Positions 53,852 to 61,780 of a DNA stretch of 64,000 nucleotides are shown piece after piece. The position numbers and the translations under genes are program-made. The DNA is from Stenotrophomonas sp046736075 (GTDB lineage: Bacteria > Pseudomonadota > Gammaproteobacteria > Xanthomonadales > Xanthomonadaceae). The notes under the pieces were generated by a model. That model was not told the DNA's origin. It was given only the letters and a program-made list of their open reading frames with translations, and did no database searches. Positions within the stretch are counted from its first letter, which is position 1; each line of letters starts with the position of its first letter. The DNA is taken from assembly GCF_046736075.1 (NCBI RefSeq), contig NZ_CP177163.1:372001-436000 (forward strand), given 5' to 3'.

Positions 53852-53908
53852 GCCGCGCGCGCAGGCCGTGGGTAGCCTGTCTCTCTTTCTTCCGCAGGAC
53901 GATGCACC

Positions 53909-55039
53909 ATGCAGCACTCTCCCACTGCCCTGGTTTGCGGCGCCGGCGTGGCCGGCCTCGCTGTCGCATGGTGGCTTCGACACGTCGGTTTCCACGTGAC
54001 CCTGGTGGAGCGCGAACCGATGCCGCGCGGCGGTGGCCATGCCGTGGACATCCGCGGTGCCGCGCTGCAGGTGGTCGCGGCGATGGGCCTGCTCGATGCG
54101 GTACAGCGGCAGCGTACCCGCCTGCAGGGCATGACGCTGCTGGACCGCGATGGCATGGAGATCGGCCGCGACGACACCCGCACCTTCAGCGCCGGCCGCC
54201 TCGACAGCGCGGACATCGAGATCTTCCGCGACGCCCTGTGCGACCTGCTCGCGCAGGCCGCCGATGCCCCGGCGTACACGCAGTACGGCGAGCGCATCAC
54301 CGCCATCGAGCAGGATGCGCACGGGGTAACCGCCAGCTTTGCCGGGCACGTCTCACGCACGTTCGACGTACTGATCGGTGCCGACGGCGTCTATTCATCG
54401 GTACGCCGGCAGGTGCTGAAGGCCGGCGACGAATGCCTGCGGCCACTCGGAGGCGCGTTGGCGTTCTACAGCGCTCCCAACGTGGTGGGACTGGGCGCAC
54501 GGGAATGGATGTACCGCGATGCCGGGCTGGGCGTGGTGGTGTATCCGGACAGCCAGGGTACCGGGCTGCGTATCGGGGCGGGGTTCGGTGCCGAGGTGGA
54601 TGCGGCGCTGCGCCATGACGTCGCTGCGCAGCGCGCGCTGGTGCAGGCCCGCCTGCAGCCACTCGGGGGCCGCTGGCGCGCGCTTGCCGCGGCGGCGCAG
54701 ACCACGGACGCGTTCTACTTCGGTGAACTGGTGCAGGTAATGCTGCCATCCTGGTCGAGCGGCCGTGTGGCGCTGGTTGGCGACGCCGCGCATTGCGCAT
54801 CGCCGTTCTCCGGCCAGGGCACCAGCCTGGCCCTGGTCGGCGCCTATGTGCTCGCGCGCGAGCTGGCGCGCAGCCCCACTGCGCCCGCCGCGGCCTTCGC
54901 CCGTTACGAAACCCGCATGCGGCCCTATGTGGACCTCAACCAGGCGCTGGTGGACATGGATCGCCAGGGTCCGGTACCCGATGCGCAGATGGCCCACGCC
55001 GCCAACGCCATCGCGCTGTTCGATCTGGACGACGACTGA
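53909..55039 (+). CDS. FAD-dependent monooxygenase (aromatic hydroxylase-like)
   Basis: The 376-residue protein has LVCGAGVAGLAVAWWL (GxGxxG dinucleotide fold) at the N-terminus, GADGVYSSVR (DG motif) and VALVGDAAHCASPFSGQGTSLAL (GD motif; shown to mark FAD ribityl binding). It belongs to the class A flavoprotein monooxygenases that use NADPH and oxygen on aromatic or polyketide substrates, or TetX-like enzymes. It has no membrane segment. Control by an FNR box is odd for an oxygen-using enzyme. Confidence 0.9.
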   Translation: MQHSPTALVCGAGVAGLAVAWWLRHVGFHVTLVEREPMPRGGGHAVDIRGAALQVVAAMGLLDAVQRQRTRLQGMTLLDRDGMEIGRDDTRTFSAGRLDSADIEIFRDALCDLLAQAADAPAYTQYGERITAIEQDAHGVTASFAGHVSRTFDVLIGADGVYSSVRRQVLKAGDECLRPLGGALAFYSAPNVVGLGAREWMYRDAGLGVVVYPDSQGTGLRIGAGFGAEVDAALRHDVAAQRALVQARLQPLGGRWRALAAAAQTTDAFYFGELVQVMLPSWSSGRVALVGDAAHCASPFSGQGTSLALVGAYVLARELARSPTAPAAAFARYETRMRPYVDLNQALVDMDRQGPVPDAQMAHAANAIALFDLDDD

Positions 55040-55056
55040 CCACGCGCCACGCGGTA

Positions 55057-55872
55057 TCAGCGCGCGGCAGCCTCCGTCGCCATCAAGAACGCCTGCACGC
55101 GTGCAGGAAACGCGTCGGCGCACTCGACGTTGATGAGGTGCCCACCGGGCAGCGTATCCAGCACGGCGCCACGGATGCCATCGGCCAGCGCGCGCGCATC
55201 CTCGGGCGGCGCCAGCCGGTCCTCGTCGCCACACAGAACCAGCGTGGGCGCCCGGATGGCGCCAAGGTGCGGGCGGCCATCGTAGCGGAGCTGTGCGTCG
55301 AGCAGCCGCAGCCAATCCGCACGCGGCTGCTCATCGGGCGCGTCGTCGGGATAGTGCAGGTAGGGCGCCGCACGGGGATCGGCCAGAAAGCGCGCCGAGA
55401 ACAGCCAGGGCAGCACCAGGTTGAACATCTGTCGCGCCGTCGCCCCACCTGCATACACCTCGGCGACAGCCTCGAGGAACCGCCGCGACTGCACGCCGGT
55501 GGTGGCGAAGGTGGCCGCCAGCACCAGGCTGCGCACCCGCTCCGGCGCGGACACCGCCAGCGCCTGGGCCACCAGCCCGCCCATCGAGAAGCCGACCACA
55601 TGCGCGCTGTCGATGCCGGCAGCGTCAAGCATCGTCACCACATCCCCGGCCAGCCGTTCGATCGACAAGGGCGTGTCCACGCCCGCGCTGAGGCCGGAGC
55701 CGCGCAGGTCCAGCGCCAGCACGCGGAAGCGCGCGGACAGCGCACGCTGCTCGAGCGCCCAGAACCCGGCGTCGCCACCCAGACCGTGGAGGAGCACGAC
55801 GGCGGTGGCATCGGCATCGGGCGCCGCCTCGGTCCAGTGCAGTGCGCCTTGCGGCAGGTTCACGATGGGCAT
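55057..55872 (-). CDS. alpha/beta hydrolase
   Basis: It has 271 residues from the ATG at 55872 (MPIVNLPQGALHWTE). VLLHGLGGDAGFW (oxyanion loop), GFSMGGLVAQAL (nucleophile elbow), GDEDRLAPPED (acid) and GGHLINVE (His) give a complete catalytic triad. It resembles 3-oxoadipate enol-lactonase/esterase-like proteins, but no protocatechuate genes are near. Cytosolic. It is convergent with the monooxygenase gene (17-base gap). Confidence 0.9.
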   Translation of the reverse strand: MPIVNLPQGALHWTEAAPDADATAVVLLHGLGGDAGFWALEQRALSARFRVLALDLRGSGLSAGVDTPLSIERLAGDVVTMLDAAGIDSAHVVGFSMGGLVAQALAVSAPERVRSLVLAATFATTGVQSRRFLEAVAEVYAGGATARQMFNLVLPWLFSARFLADPRAAPYLHYPDDAPDEQPRADWLRLLDAQLRYDGRPHLGAIRAPTLVLCGDEDRLAPPEDARALADGIRGAVLDTLPGGHLINVECADAFPARVQAFLMATEAAAR

Positions 55873-55943
55873 GGAAATCGCATCTGGAAACGGGACATTC
55901 AATGCTACCGCCAGCGCCCGTGCACGACCACGGATGGAACGCG

Positions 55944-56744
55944 CTAGCGTGCCAGCGCCTCGGCGATGGCCTGCGCGGCCAGCGGCGCCATGCGCGCGTA
56001 CCCGGCAGGGGTGGGATGCACGCCATCGGCGGCCAGCGCGGGATCCAGGCCTCCATCGGCGTTGGCCAGCGCGCGGTGGTAATCCAGGTACACGAGGCCC
56101 TGGTCGCGCGCGTAGGCCTGCAGGGCGGCATTGAGCGCGCGCACCTTCGGCGCCGGATGCACGCCGGGCTGCCACGGGTACTCGCTGACGGGCAGCACCG
56201 AGGCCAGCACCACACGGATACCGTGCACCTGTGCCAGCTCCCGCATCGCATGCAGGTTGTCTTCGATCATCGCCTGCGTGGCCGGGCCGGTGTTGCCGGC
56301 GATGTCGTTGGTGCCGGCCAGGATCACCACCACCGCCGGGCGCAATGCGATCACGTCCTGGCGGAAACGCAGCAGCATCTGCGCGGTGGTCTGCCCGGAG
56401 ATGCCGCGGTTGAGGTAGCCCGTGCCGGGGAAGAACGTGTCGCTGCCGGTGCGGCCCCAGCCTTCGGTGATGGAGTCACCGAAGAACACCACGCGTGGCT
56501 CGCCCGCGACCGCAGGCGGCAACGCGGCATTCTCCGCGCGGTAGCGCTGCAGCTGCGGCCAGTCGAGGAGTTGCTGCTGCAGATAGCGGACCTGATCCGT
56601 TGTCAGTGACTCCGCAGGCGTCACGTACAGCGGGTTGACCGCCGGCGGGCCGATCGGCGGCGCGTCCACAGCGCCGCCGGGCAGTGGCACGCCAAGCAGG
56701 GCGATGGCGGCACTCAGGACCACGGTAGGGGTCGACTGCGGCAT
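55944..56744 (-). CDS. SGNH/GDSL-family hydrolase, exported
   Basis: The 266-residue protein has a signal peptide to about GGAVDAP. It carries the four SGNH blocks: FFGDSITEGW (Ser), NRGISGQTT (Gly), LAGTNDIAGN (Asn) and ADGVHPTPAGY (Asp-His). Likely a periplasmic or secreted esterase, for example an acetylesterase acting on carbohydrate. The next gene on the same strand, 71 bases upstream of it, is the alpha/beta hydrolase to the left. Confidence 0.92.
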   Translation of the reverse strand: MPQSTPTVVLSAAIALLGVPLPGGAVDAPPIGPPAVNPLYVTPAESLTTDQVRYLQQQLLDWPQLQRYRAENAALPPAVAGEPRVVFFGDSITEGWGRTGSDTFFPGTGYLNRGISGQTTAQMLLRFRQDVIALRPAVVVILAGTNDIAGNTGPATQAMIEDNLHAMRELAQVHGIRVVLASVLPVSEYPWQPGVHPAPKVRALNAALQAYARDQGLVYLDYHRALANADGGLDPALAADGVHPTPAGYARMAPLAAQAIAEALAR

Positions 56745-56813
56745 GGCAGGTGTTCCGGTTCGATGCGAACCGCCAGTCTAGCGCCCGTTGCAATGGCGAT
56801 GCGCCCAAACGCA

Positions 56814-56843
56814 GACGGCCGCCTCCCGAAGGACGCGGCCGTC
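56814..56843 (-). terminator. hairpin downstream of S9 peptidase
   Basis: GACGGCCGC and GCGGCCGTC form a 9-base perfect stem around a 12-base loop. On the minus strand only a short T-poor tail follows, so it is a weak terminator candidate. Confidence 0.45.
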
Positions 56844-56861
56844 GCGCTCGTTACCGCCCGG

Positions 56862-59336
56862 TCAGTGCGTGCTGGCCGGTGCGTTCTTCACGTACGTATC
56901 GAACCAGGTGAGCATTTCCGAGACCAGCTGTTCGTTGGATTCCAGCGCCGTGTACCAGTGCGGCTCATGCGGCAGCATCACCAGGCGCGTGGTGCCGCCG
57001 TTGCCGCGGATCGCCTGGAACAGCTTGCGCGACTGGAACGGCTCGGTGCCCGGGTTGGCATCGTCCTCACCGTGGACCAGCAGCAGCGGCAGCTTGATCT
57101 TGTCGGCGTAGAAGAACGGCGACGCCTTCAGGTACACGTCCTGCGCCTGCCACACCGACCGGCGCTCGTTCTGGAAGCCGAACGGCGTGAACGTCTTGTT
57201 GTACGACCCGCTGGTCGCCACGCCGGCCTTGAACAGGTTGGTGTGCGCGATCAGGTTGGCGGTCATCAGGCCACCGTGGCTGTGCCCGGTGACGCCGATC
57301 CGGTTGCGGTCCACCACGCCCATGTCCACGGCCTTGTCCACCGCGGCCTTGGCATCGGCTTCCAACTGTTCCAGGTAGGTGTCGTAGGCGGTCTTGGGAT
57401 CGCCGACGATCGGGAACGAGGCGTTGTCGATGATCGCGTAGCCGGCCAGCAGCATCAGCCGGTACGGTGCCAGCCGGGTGAAGGTCTGCTGCGAGCCGGA
57501 CACCTGGCCGGCCTGTGCGGCGTTGGCGAAGTCGGCCGGATACGCGTACAGGATCGCCGGCACGCGCTGGCCTTCCTTGTAGCCCGGCGGCGTGTACAGG
57601 GTGAACGACAGGTCCACGCCGTCGGCGCGCTTGTAGGTCACCAGGCGCTTCTGGATCTGGCGTACTTCCGGGGTCGGGTCGGCCAGCTGGGTCAGCGCGG
57701 CCGGGGTGGACGCGAACTCCGCCTCGCCCTTGGCAGCAGACGCGGTGCGCTCGCCGAGGGTGCGCACGAACGCATTGGGTGCGTCGGTTACCGACTGGTG
57801 CCAGGTCACCACGCGGCCGGCGGTGCCGGTGAACCCAAGGAACTGTTCGTAGGCATCGGCATCGCTGCGGAACAGACGCTCGCTCTTCAGCGAGCCCAGG
57901 TCCAGGCGATCCAGGAACGGACGATCGCCCTGCGGCGAGGCGCCCTGCCCGCGCAGGAACACGCTGTTGCCTTCCTGGCGCACCACGCTGGCACCGTTGG
58001 GCAGGCGCTTGAAGACCAGGTTGCCCGGGTCGCCGTACAGCTCATCGCTGGACAGATCCCAGAGCAGGCGCCCGGCCTGCGTCGGCCGGTCCACATCGAC
58101 GATGCGGGTCTGGCGCCAGTGGCGGTTCTCATCGTTTTCGTACAGGAACGACACGGCCGGGTTGGCGCTCCAGGCGATGCCTTCGAAGCGCTGCGCGGTA
58201 CGCGCGATCTCCACCGGCTTGCCGGTGAACGGCGCCTTCAGCATCAGCACGCGGTCGCGGTGCGCCACGTTGACCTTCCAGTCGCCCTTGTCCAGCGCCT
58301 CTGCGTACACCAGCGTGGCCGGATCGGTGGAGCGCCAATCGAAGTCGCGCGGACCTTCCGGTACACCATGCACCGGCACGCGGTCGGCCAGCGGCAGGCT
58401 GGCCACCGGGGTGCTGCGGCCGCTGCCCAGGTCCAGCACCGCCACGTCGTTGGCGAAGCGCTGGTAGGTGACCGCGTGCGAGAACGGCGCCTTCAGCGTT
58501 TCGGTAAGCACGTGCACGCCATCGGGCGCGGGCGAGACGTCGTTGTACAGTGCCGGCGCGCCAATCGGACGCACGCTGCCGGCGTTGGCATCCACCACCG
58601 CCAACTGCGACTGGCCGTAGTAGGCGAACAGCTTTTCGTCATGCACGCTGGTCAGCGTGTCGCGCGATTCGTAGGTGCTGCTCTCGCCCTTGGCACCCAG
58701 CGATTCCTGGATGTCCGGGCCGGCCGCGCCATCTTCGTTGGACGGTGCCGCGCCCTGGTTGGCCGGCACCAGTTTGACCAGCAGGTTCTGGGTGCCGCCG
58801 AGCCACTGCACGGTGTAGCCAAAGATCGGATTGAGCTGCACGCCGGGAATCTGCCGGACCTGGCCGGTGGCCGCATCGCCCACCCACAGCTGCACCGAGG
58901 TATCCACTGCATTCTGGAACACGAAGCGCTGGCCGTCCGCCGACCATTGCGCATTGCCGGCGCAGCCCTGCGGCATCGACACCGGCGTGTGCTTGCGGCT
59001 GTCGATGTCGACCAGGGTGAAATCGGCCACGCAGGCCGGGATGCCGTAACCGCCCTGGGTGTCATGACGGCTGCGGTTTTTCGGCTCCAGGCGCACGCCG
59101 GCCAGCTTCAGGTACGGCTGCGCGACGCGGCTGATCGACGGATAGGTCTGAGCGGTGGTCAACAGCAGGCGCTGGCCGGTCGGGTCCACGCTGGGCATCG
59201 GCGGCGGCGGCGCCTTGAGCACCTTGAGCAGGTGTTCCGGCGGTTTGGCGTAGTCGGCGAAGGCCGGGCCGGCGGCCAGCAGGCCGAGCGCGGCCGTGGC
59301 AACAGCCGCGGCGAGAGCGGTACGACGGATCAGCAT
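56862..59336 (-). CDS. S9-family (prolyl oligopeptidase-like) serine peptidase, exported
   Basis: The 824-residue protein has a signal peptide ending at GPAFAD. A beta-propeller of WD/PD40-like repeats (about 60-560) covers a C-terminal catalytic alpha/beta domain: GVTGHSHGGLMTAN (Ser nucleophile), HGEDDANPG (Asp) and MLPHEPHWY (His). The length and layout match the glutamyl/dipeptidyl S9 enzymes common in xanthomonads, which degrade peptides in the periplasm. Single-gene unit; the neighbour to the right is divergent (59514). Confidence 0.93.
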   Translation of the reverse strand: MLIRRTALAAAVATAALGLLAAGPAFADYAKPPEHLLKVLKAPPPPMPSVDPTGQRLLLTTAQTYPSISRVAQPYLKLAGVRLEPKNRSRHDTQGGYGIPACVADFTLVDIDSRKHTPVSMPQGCAGNAQWSADGQRFVFQNAVDTSVQLWVGDAATGQVRQIPGVQLNPIFGYTVQWLGGTQNLLVKLVPANQGAAPSNEDGAAGPDIQESLGAKGESSTYESRDTLTSVHDEKLFAYYGQSQLAVVDANAGSVRPIGAPALYNDVSPAPDGVHVLTETLKAPFSHAVTYQRFANDVAVLDLGSGRSTPVASLPLADRVPVHGVPEGPRDFDWRSTDPATLVYAEALDKGDWKVNVAHRDRVLMLKAPFTGKPVEIARTAQRFEGIAWSANPAVSFLYENDENRHWRQTRIVDVDRPTQAGRLLWDLSSDELYGDPGNLVFKRLPNGASVVRQEGNSVFLRGQGASPQGDRPFLDRLDLGSLKSERLFRSDADAYEQFLGFTGTAGRVVTWHQSVTDAPNAFVRTLGERTASAAKGEAEFASTPAALTQLADPTPEVRQIQKRLVTYKRADGVDLSFTLYTPPGYKEGQRVPAILYAYPADFANAAQAGQVSGSQQTFTRLAPYRLMLLAGYAIIDNASFPIVGDPKTAYDTYLEQLEADAKAAVDKAVDMGVVDRNRIGVTGHSHGGLMTANLIAHTNLFKAGVATSGSYNKTFTPFGFQNERRSVWQAQDVYLKASPFFYADKIKLPLLLVHGEDDANPGTEPFQSRKLFQAIRGNGGTTRLVMLPHEPHWYTALESNEQLVSEMLTWFDTYVKNAPASTH

Positions 59337-59513
59337 CCTTTACCCCTAGTGGTGATGGGTGCCCGCACGGGGGCAAGGTCCCGAATCTAGCATCGCCGCG
59401 CGGGCCGGTAATGGGCCGGAAGGGCTAGTCGCCCAATGCAGCAAAGCCGCCCCCCGCCGGCCTGCGGCGCACCGTCACGGTAAGATGCGTGCACGTTCCC
59501 TTCCGATACCGCC

Positions 59514-60290
59514 GTGCGCACCGTCCACGCCCTCCGCTACATCACGCCTCTCCGCGAGGGAGGCTCGCTGCCCGCTGTGGTCGAAACCGACGACGACGGC
59601 ATGGTGGTGCTCAAGTTCCGTGGCGCCGGCCAAGGGCCCAAGGCGCTGATCGCCGAGCTGATCGCCGGTGAACTGGCCCGCACGCTCGGCCTGCCGATCC
59701 CGGAGATCGTGTTCGTCGAACTCGACCGCGAGTTCGCCCGCACCGAACCGGACCCGGAGATCCAGGACCTGATCCGCGCCAGCGAAGGCCTGAACCTGGG
59801 CAGCGACTATCTGCCCGGCGCCATCAACTACGATCCGGCCGCCATGCGCGTGGACGCCGATCTGGCCTCGCGCATCGTGTGGTTCGATGCATTCACCAGC
59901 AACGTGGACCGCACCGCACGCAATCCCAACCTGATGGTGTGGCACCGGCAGCTGTACCTGATCGACCACGGCGCGGCGATGTACTTCCACCACGACTGGG
60001 CCACTGCCGGCGATGCCTGCGTGAAGCCCTTCGTCCTGATCCAGGACCACGTGCTGCTGCCGTTCGCCACGCAGATCGATGCAGTGGACGGGGCGCTGGC
60101 CGCCCTGCTGCCCGATGCGGAGATCGAACGCATCGTCGGCCTGGTACCGGACAGCTGGCTGGTCGACGAACCGGCGTTCGACAACCCGGCGGCGTATCGC
60201 CAGGCCTACATCGATTACCTCATCCATCGCCTGCGCATGCGTGCCGCATTCGTCCAGGAGGCCGTCCGTGCCCACACTGCACACGTATGA
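59514..60290 (+). CDS. HipA-like kinase-fold protein
   Basis: It has 258 residues from a GTG with no clear ribosome site. It resembles HipA family kinases: VVLKFRGAGQGPKALIAELIAGELARTLGLPIPE carries the nucleotide-loop and alpha-C-like region (shown in part as ALIAELIAGELART), WFDAFTSNVDRTARNPN the HRD-like catalytic Asp-Asn, and LYLIDHGAAMYF the DFG-like Asp. It is shorter than toxin HipA (about 440) and has no hipB antitoxin. Instead it overlaps a DUF3037 gene, a recurrent pair of unknown role. Confidence 0.82.
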   Translation: MRTVHALRYITPLREGGSLPAVVETDDDGMVVLKFRGAGQGPKALIAELIAGELARTLGLPIPEIVFVELDREFARTEPDPEIQDLIRASEGLNLGSDYLPGAINYDPAAMRVDADLASRIVWFDAFTSNVDRTARNPNLMVWHRQLYLIDHGAAMYFHHDWATAGDACVKPFVLIQDHVLLPFATQIDAVDGALAALLPDAEIERIVGLVPDSWLVDEPAFDNPAAYRQAYIDYLIHRLRMRAAFVQEAVRAHTAHV

Positions 60291-60660
60291 CTACGCGATC
60301 ATCCGCGTGGTACCGCGGGTGGAGCGCGAAGAGTTCATCAACGTCGGCGTGATCGTCTCGTGTCCGGGCGCAAAGCACCTGGAAGCCGCGATCGAGATCG
60401 ATGCCACGCGGATGCAGGCGTTCGCACCGACCTTGGACAGGGAGGCGCTGCAGCCCTGGCTGGACGCGATCGTGGCCATCTGCCGCGGCGACGCCGACGC
60501 CGGCCCCATCGCCCGGTTGCCGGCGCGGGCACGCTTCCACTTCCTCACCGCCAAACGCAGCTCCGTGGTGCAGATGTCCAGCACACACGTGGGGCGAACC
60601 GCGCACCCCGAAGGCGTGGTGGAGCACCTGATGACCCGGATGGTGCGGGTACCGCAGTAA
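60268..60660 (+). CDS. DUF3037 protein
   Basis: It has 130 residues from a GTG at 60268, with AGGAG 7 bases upstream, inside the last 23 bases of the HipA-like gene. TYDYAIIRVVPRVEREEFINVGVIV at the start (shown to mark the family) and the helical FLTAKRSSVVQMSSTHVG segment fit DUF3037. Translation is probably coupled to the kinase-like gene, so the two proteins likely act together. No biochemical role is known. Confidence 0.88.
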   Translation: MPTLHTYDYAIIRVVPRVEREEFINVGVIVSCPGAKHLEAAIEIDATRMQAFAPTLDREALQPWLDAIVAICRGDADAGPIARLPARARFHFLTAKRSSVVQMSSTHVGRTAHPEGVVEHLMTRMVRVPQ

Positions 60661-60688
60661 CGCAATGCGGCGTCACCTGCGGCGCCCC

Positions 60689-61196
60689 GTAGAGCCGGGT
60701 TCTACCAGGCTGCCTTTCGTTCGGTGACTGCACGCCGGACGCAAGCCGGGCAGAGCCCGGCTCTACGCGGCTGCCGTTCGTTTGGGTGCCTGCACACCTG
60801 ACAAAAGCCGGGCAGAGCCCGGCTCTACAGTGCCGGGTGCGCACATGACCTCGTAGAGCCGGGTTTTACCCGGCTCCTTTTCCTCACAGTGCCGGGCACC
60901 TGCGTCGCCCCGTAGAGCCGGGTTGTACCCGGCTGCCTTTCGTTCGGTGCCTGCACGCCTGACGCAAGCCGGGCAGAGCCCGGCTCTACGGGGCTGCCGT
61001 TCGTTTGGGTGACTCCACGCCTGGCGCAAGCCGGGCAGAGCCCGGTTCAGGCGCGTCACGTAGAGCCGGGTTTTACCCGGCTGCTTTTCGTCACGGTGCC
61101 GGGCACCTGCGTCGCCCCGTAGAGCCGGGTTTTACCCGGCTGCCTTTCGTCGGGTACACGCACACCTGACACAAGCCGGGCAGAGCCCGGCTCTAC
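60689..61196. repeat. ten-copy SMAG (GTAG) REP array
   Basis: Copies of GTAGAGCCGGGTTTTACCCGGCT or its inverse at 60689(+), 60744(-), 60806(-), 60853(+), 60912(+), 60967(-), 61029(-, truncated), 61060(+), 61119(+) and 61174(-). They pair as +-, -+, +-, -+, +-. The four-copy block recurs with a period of 223 then 207 bases, and spacers are conserved (GCCTTTCGTTCGGTG-like). Each copy is a hairpin; array growth by RAYT activity is likely. The last copy supplies the RAYT stop codon. Short minus frames here are repeat shadows. Confidence 0.92.
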
Positions 61197-61645
61197 GGCA
61201 CTGGCCATCGGCACCAGGCGAAGGGGTAATCGTTCATGCCCGTGGCCAAGCCGGCGCGCAGGGGGTTGGCGAGGATGTAGGTGGCCTCGGCCAACAGATG
61301 GCGATCGTCGCGCTGCAACTGGTCGTAGTAGCCCGGTTGCCACACGGTGCCTCGGGTTCTGTTGCTCTGGTTGAGGGCTTTCGCCGACCGCGATTTGAAG
61401 GTTCGCAGCACGATCGACAGTGGCGTATCGCGCAGGCGGAACATCCAGTGGATATGGTCGGGCATGACCACCCATGCCAGGGAGTCGGTGCGACCCTGGT
61501 CATCCGAGGCGCGCAGCCAATGGCAGACCTCCTGCGCATTGGCGGTATCGACGAACAGGCGGGCGCGCTGTGCCGTAACCGTGGTGACGACGTAGTAGCT
61601 GCCGGCGCAGGAGATGCGCCCGCGTTGTAGAGAAGGGCTGGCCAT
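61193..61645 (-). CDS. REP-associated tyrosine transposase (RAYT)
   Basis: The 150-residue protein is a Y1-HUH single-strand nuclease of the TnpA-REP family: RGRISCAGSYYVVTTVT at the start, HUH in MPDHIHWMF and the catalytic Tyr in ATYILANPLRAG. Such enzymes cut and move REP palindromes. Its stop codon TAG is the TAG of the last SMAG copy (GTAG), and a further SMAG lies 90 bases upstream of its start, so gene and repeats form one unit (REPtron). Confidence 0.93.
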   Translation of the reverse strand: MASPSLQRGRISCAGSYYVVTTVTAQRARLFVDTANAQEVCHWLRASDDQGRTDSLAWVVMPDHIHWMFRLRDTPLSIVLRTFKSRSAKALNQSNRTRGTVWQPGYYDQLQRDDRHLLAEATYILANPLRAGLATGMNDYPFAWCRWPVP

Positions 61646-61735
61646 GCCTGCATCGTGGGCGAGGCTGCGCGGACGTTGAAGCAGGCGGCGCTGCAGTGTT
61701 GTGTCCGGGGAGTGCCCGATCTTCTGTGGGAGAGC

Positions 61736-61758
61736 AGCCGGGTAGAACCCGGCTCTAC
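61736..61758 (-). repeat. SMAG element upstream of RAYT
   Basis: AGCCGGGTAGAACCCGGCTCTAC, same orientation as the copy at 16656, with the same AGAGC flank. It lies 23 bases beyond the stop of the glucose dehydrogenase gene. Confidence 0.85.
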
Positions 61759-61780
61759 GGGGGGGCGTCCGCTTGCGGTC

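Noticed and set aside
56763..59390. 875-residue open frame on the plus strand
   Set aside because: Antisense shadow of the S9 peptidase gene, which has a signal peptide and a full catalytic triad on minus.
60689..61196. possible CRISPR array
   Set aside because: Repeats are palindromic, alternate in orientation, and the spacers are conserved instead of unique. No cas gene is present; this is a REP array.
60545..61475. several minus frames with Pro/Gly/Ser/Arg repeats
   Set aside because: They are translations of the SMAG palindromes and share the GSARL-like repeat in every copy, so they are repeat shadows.
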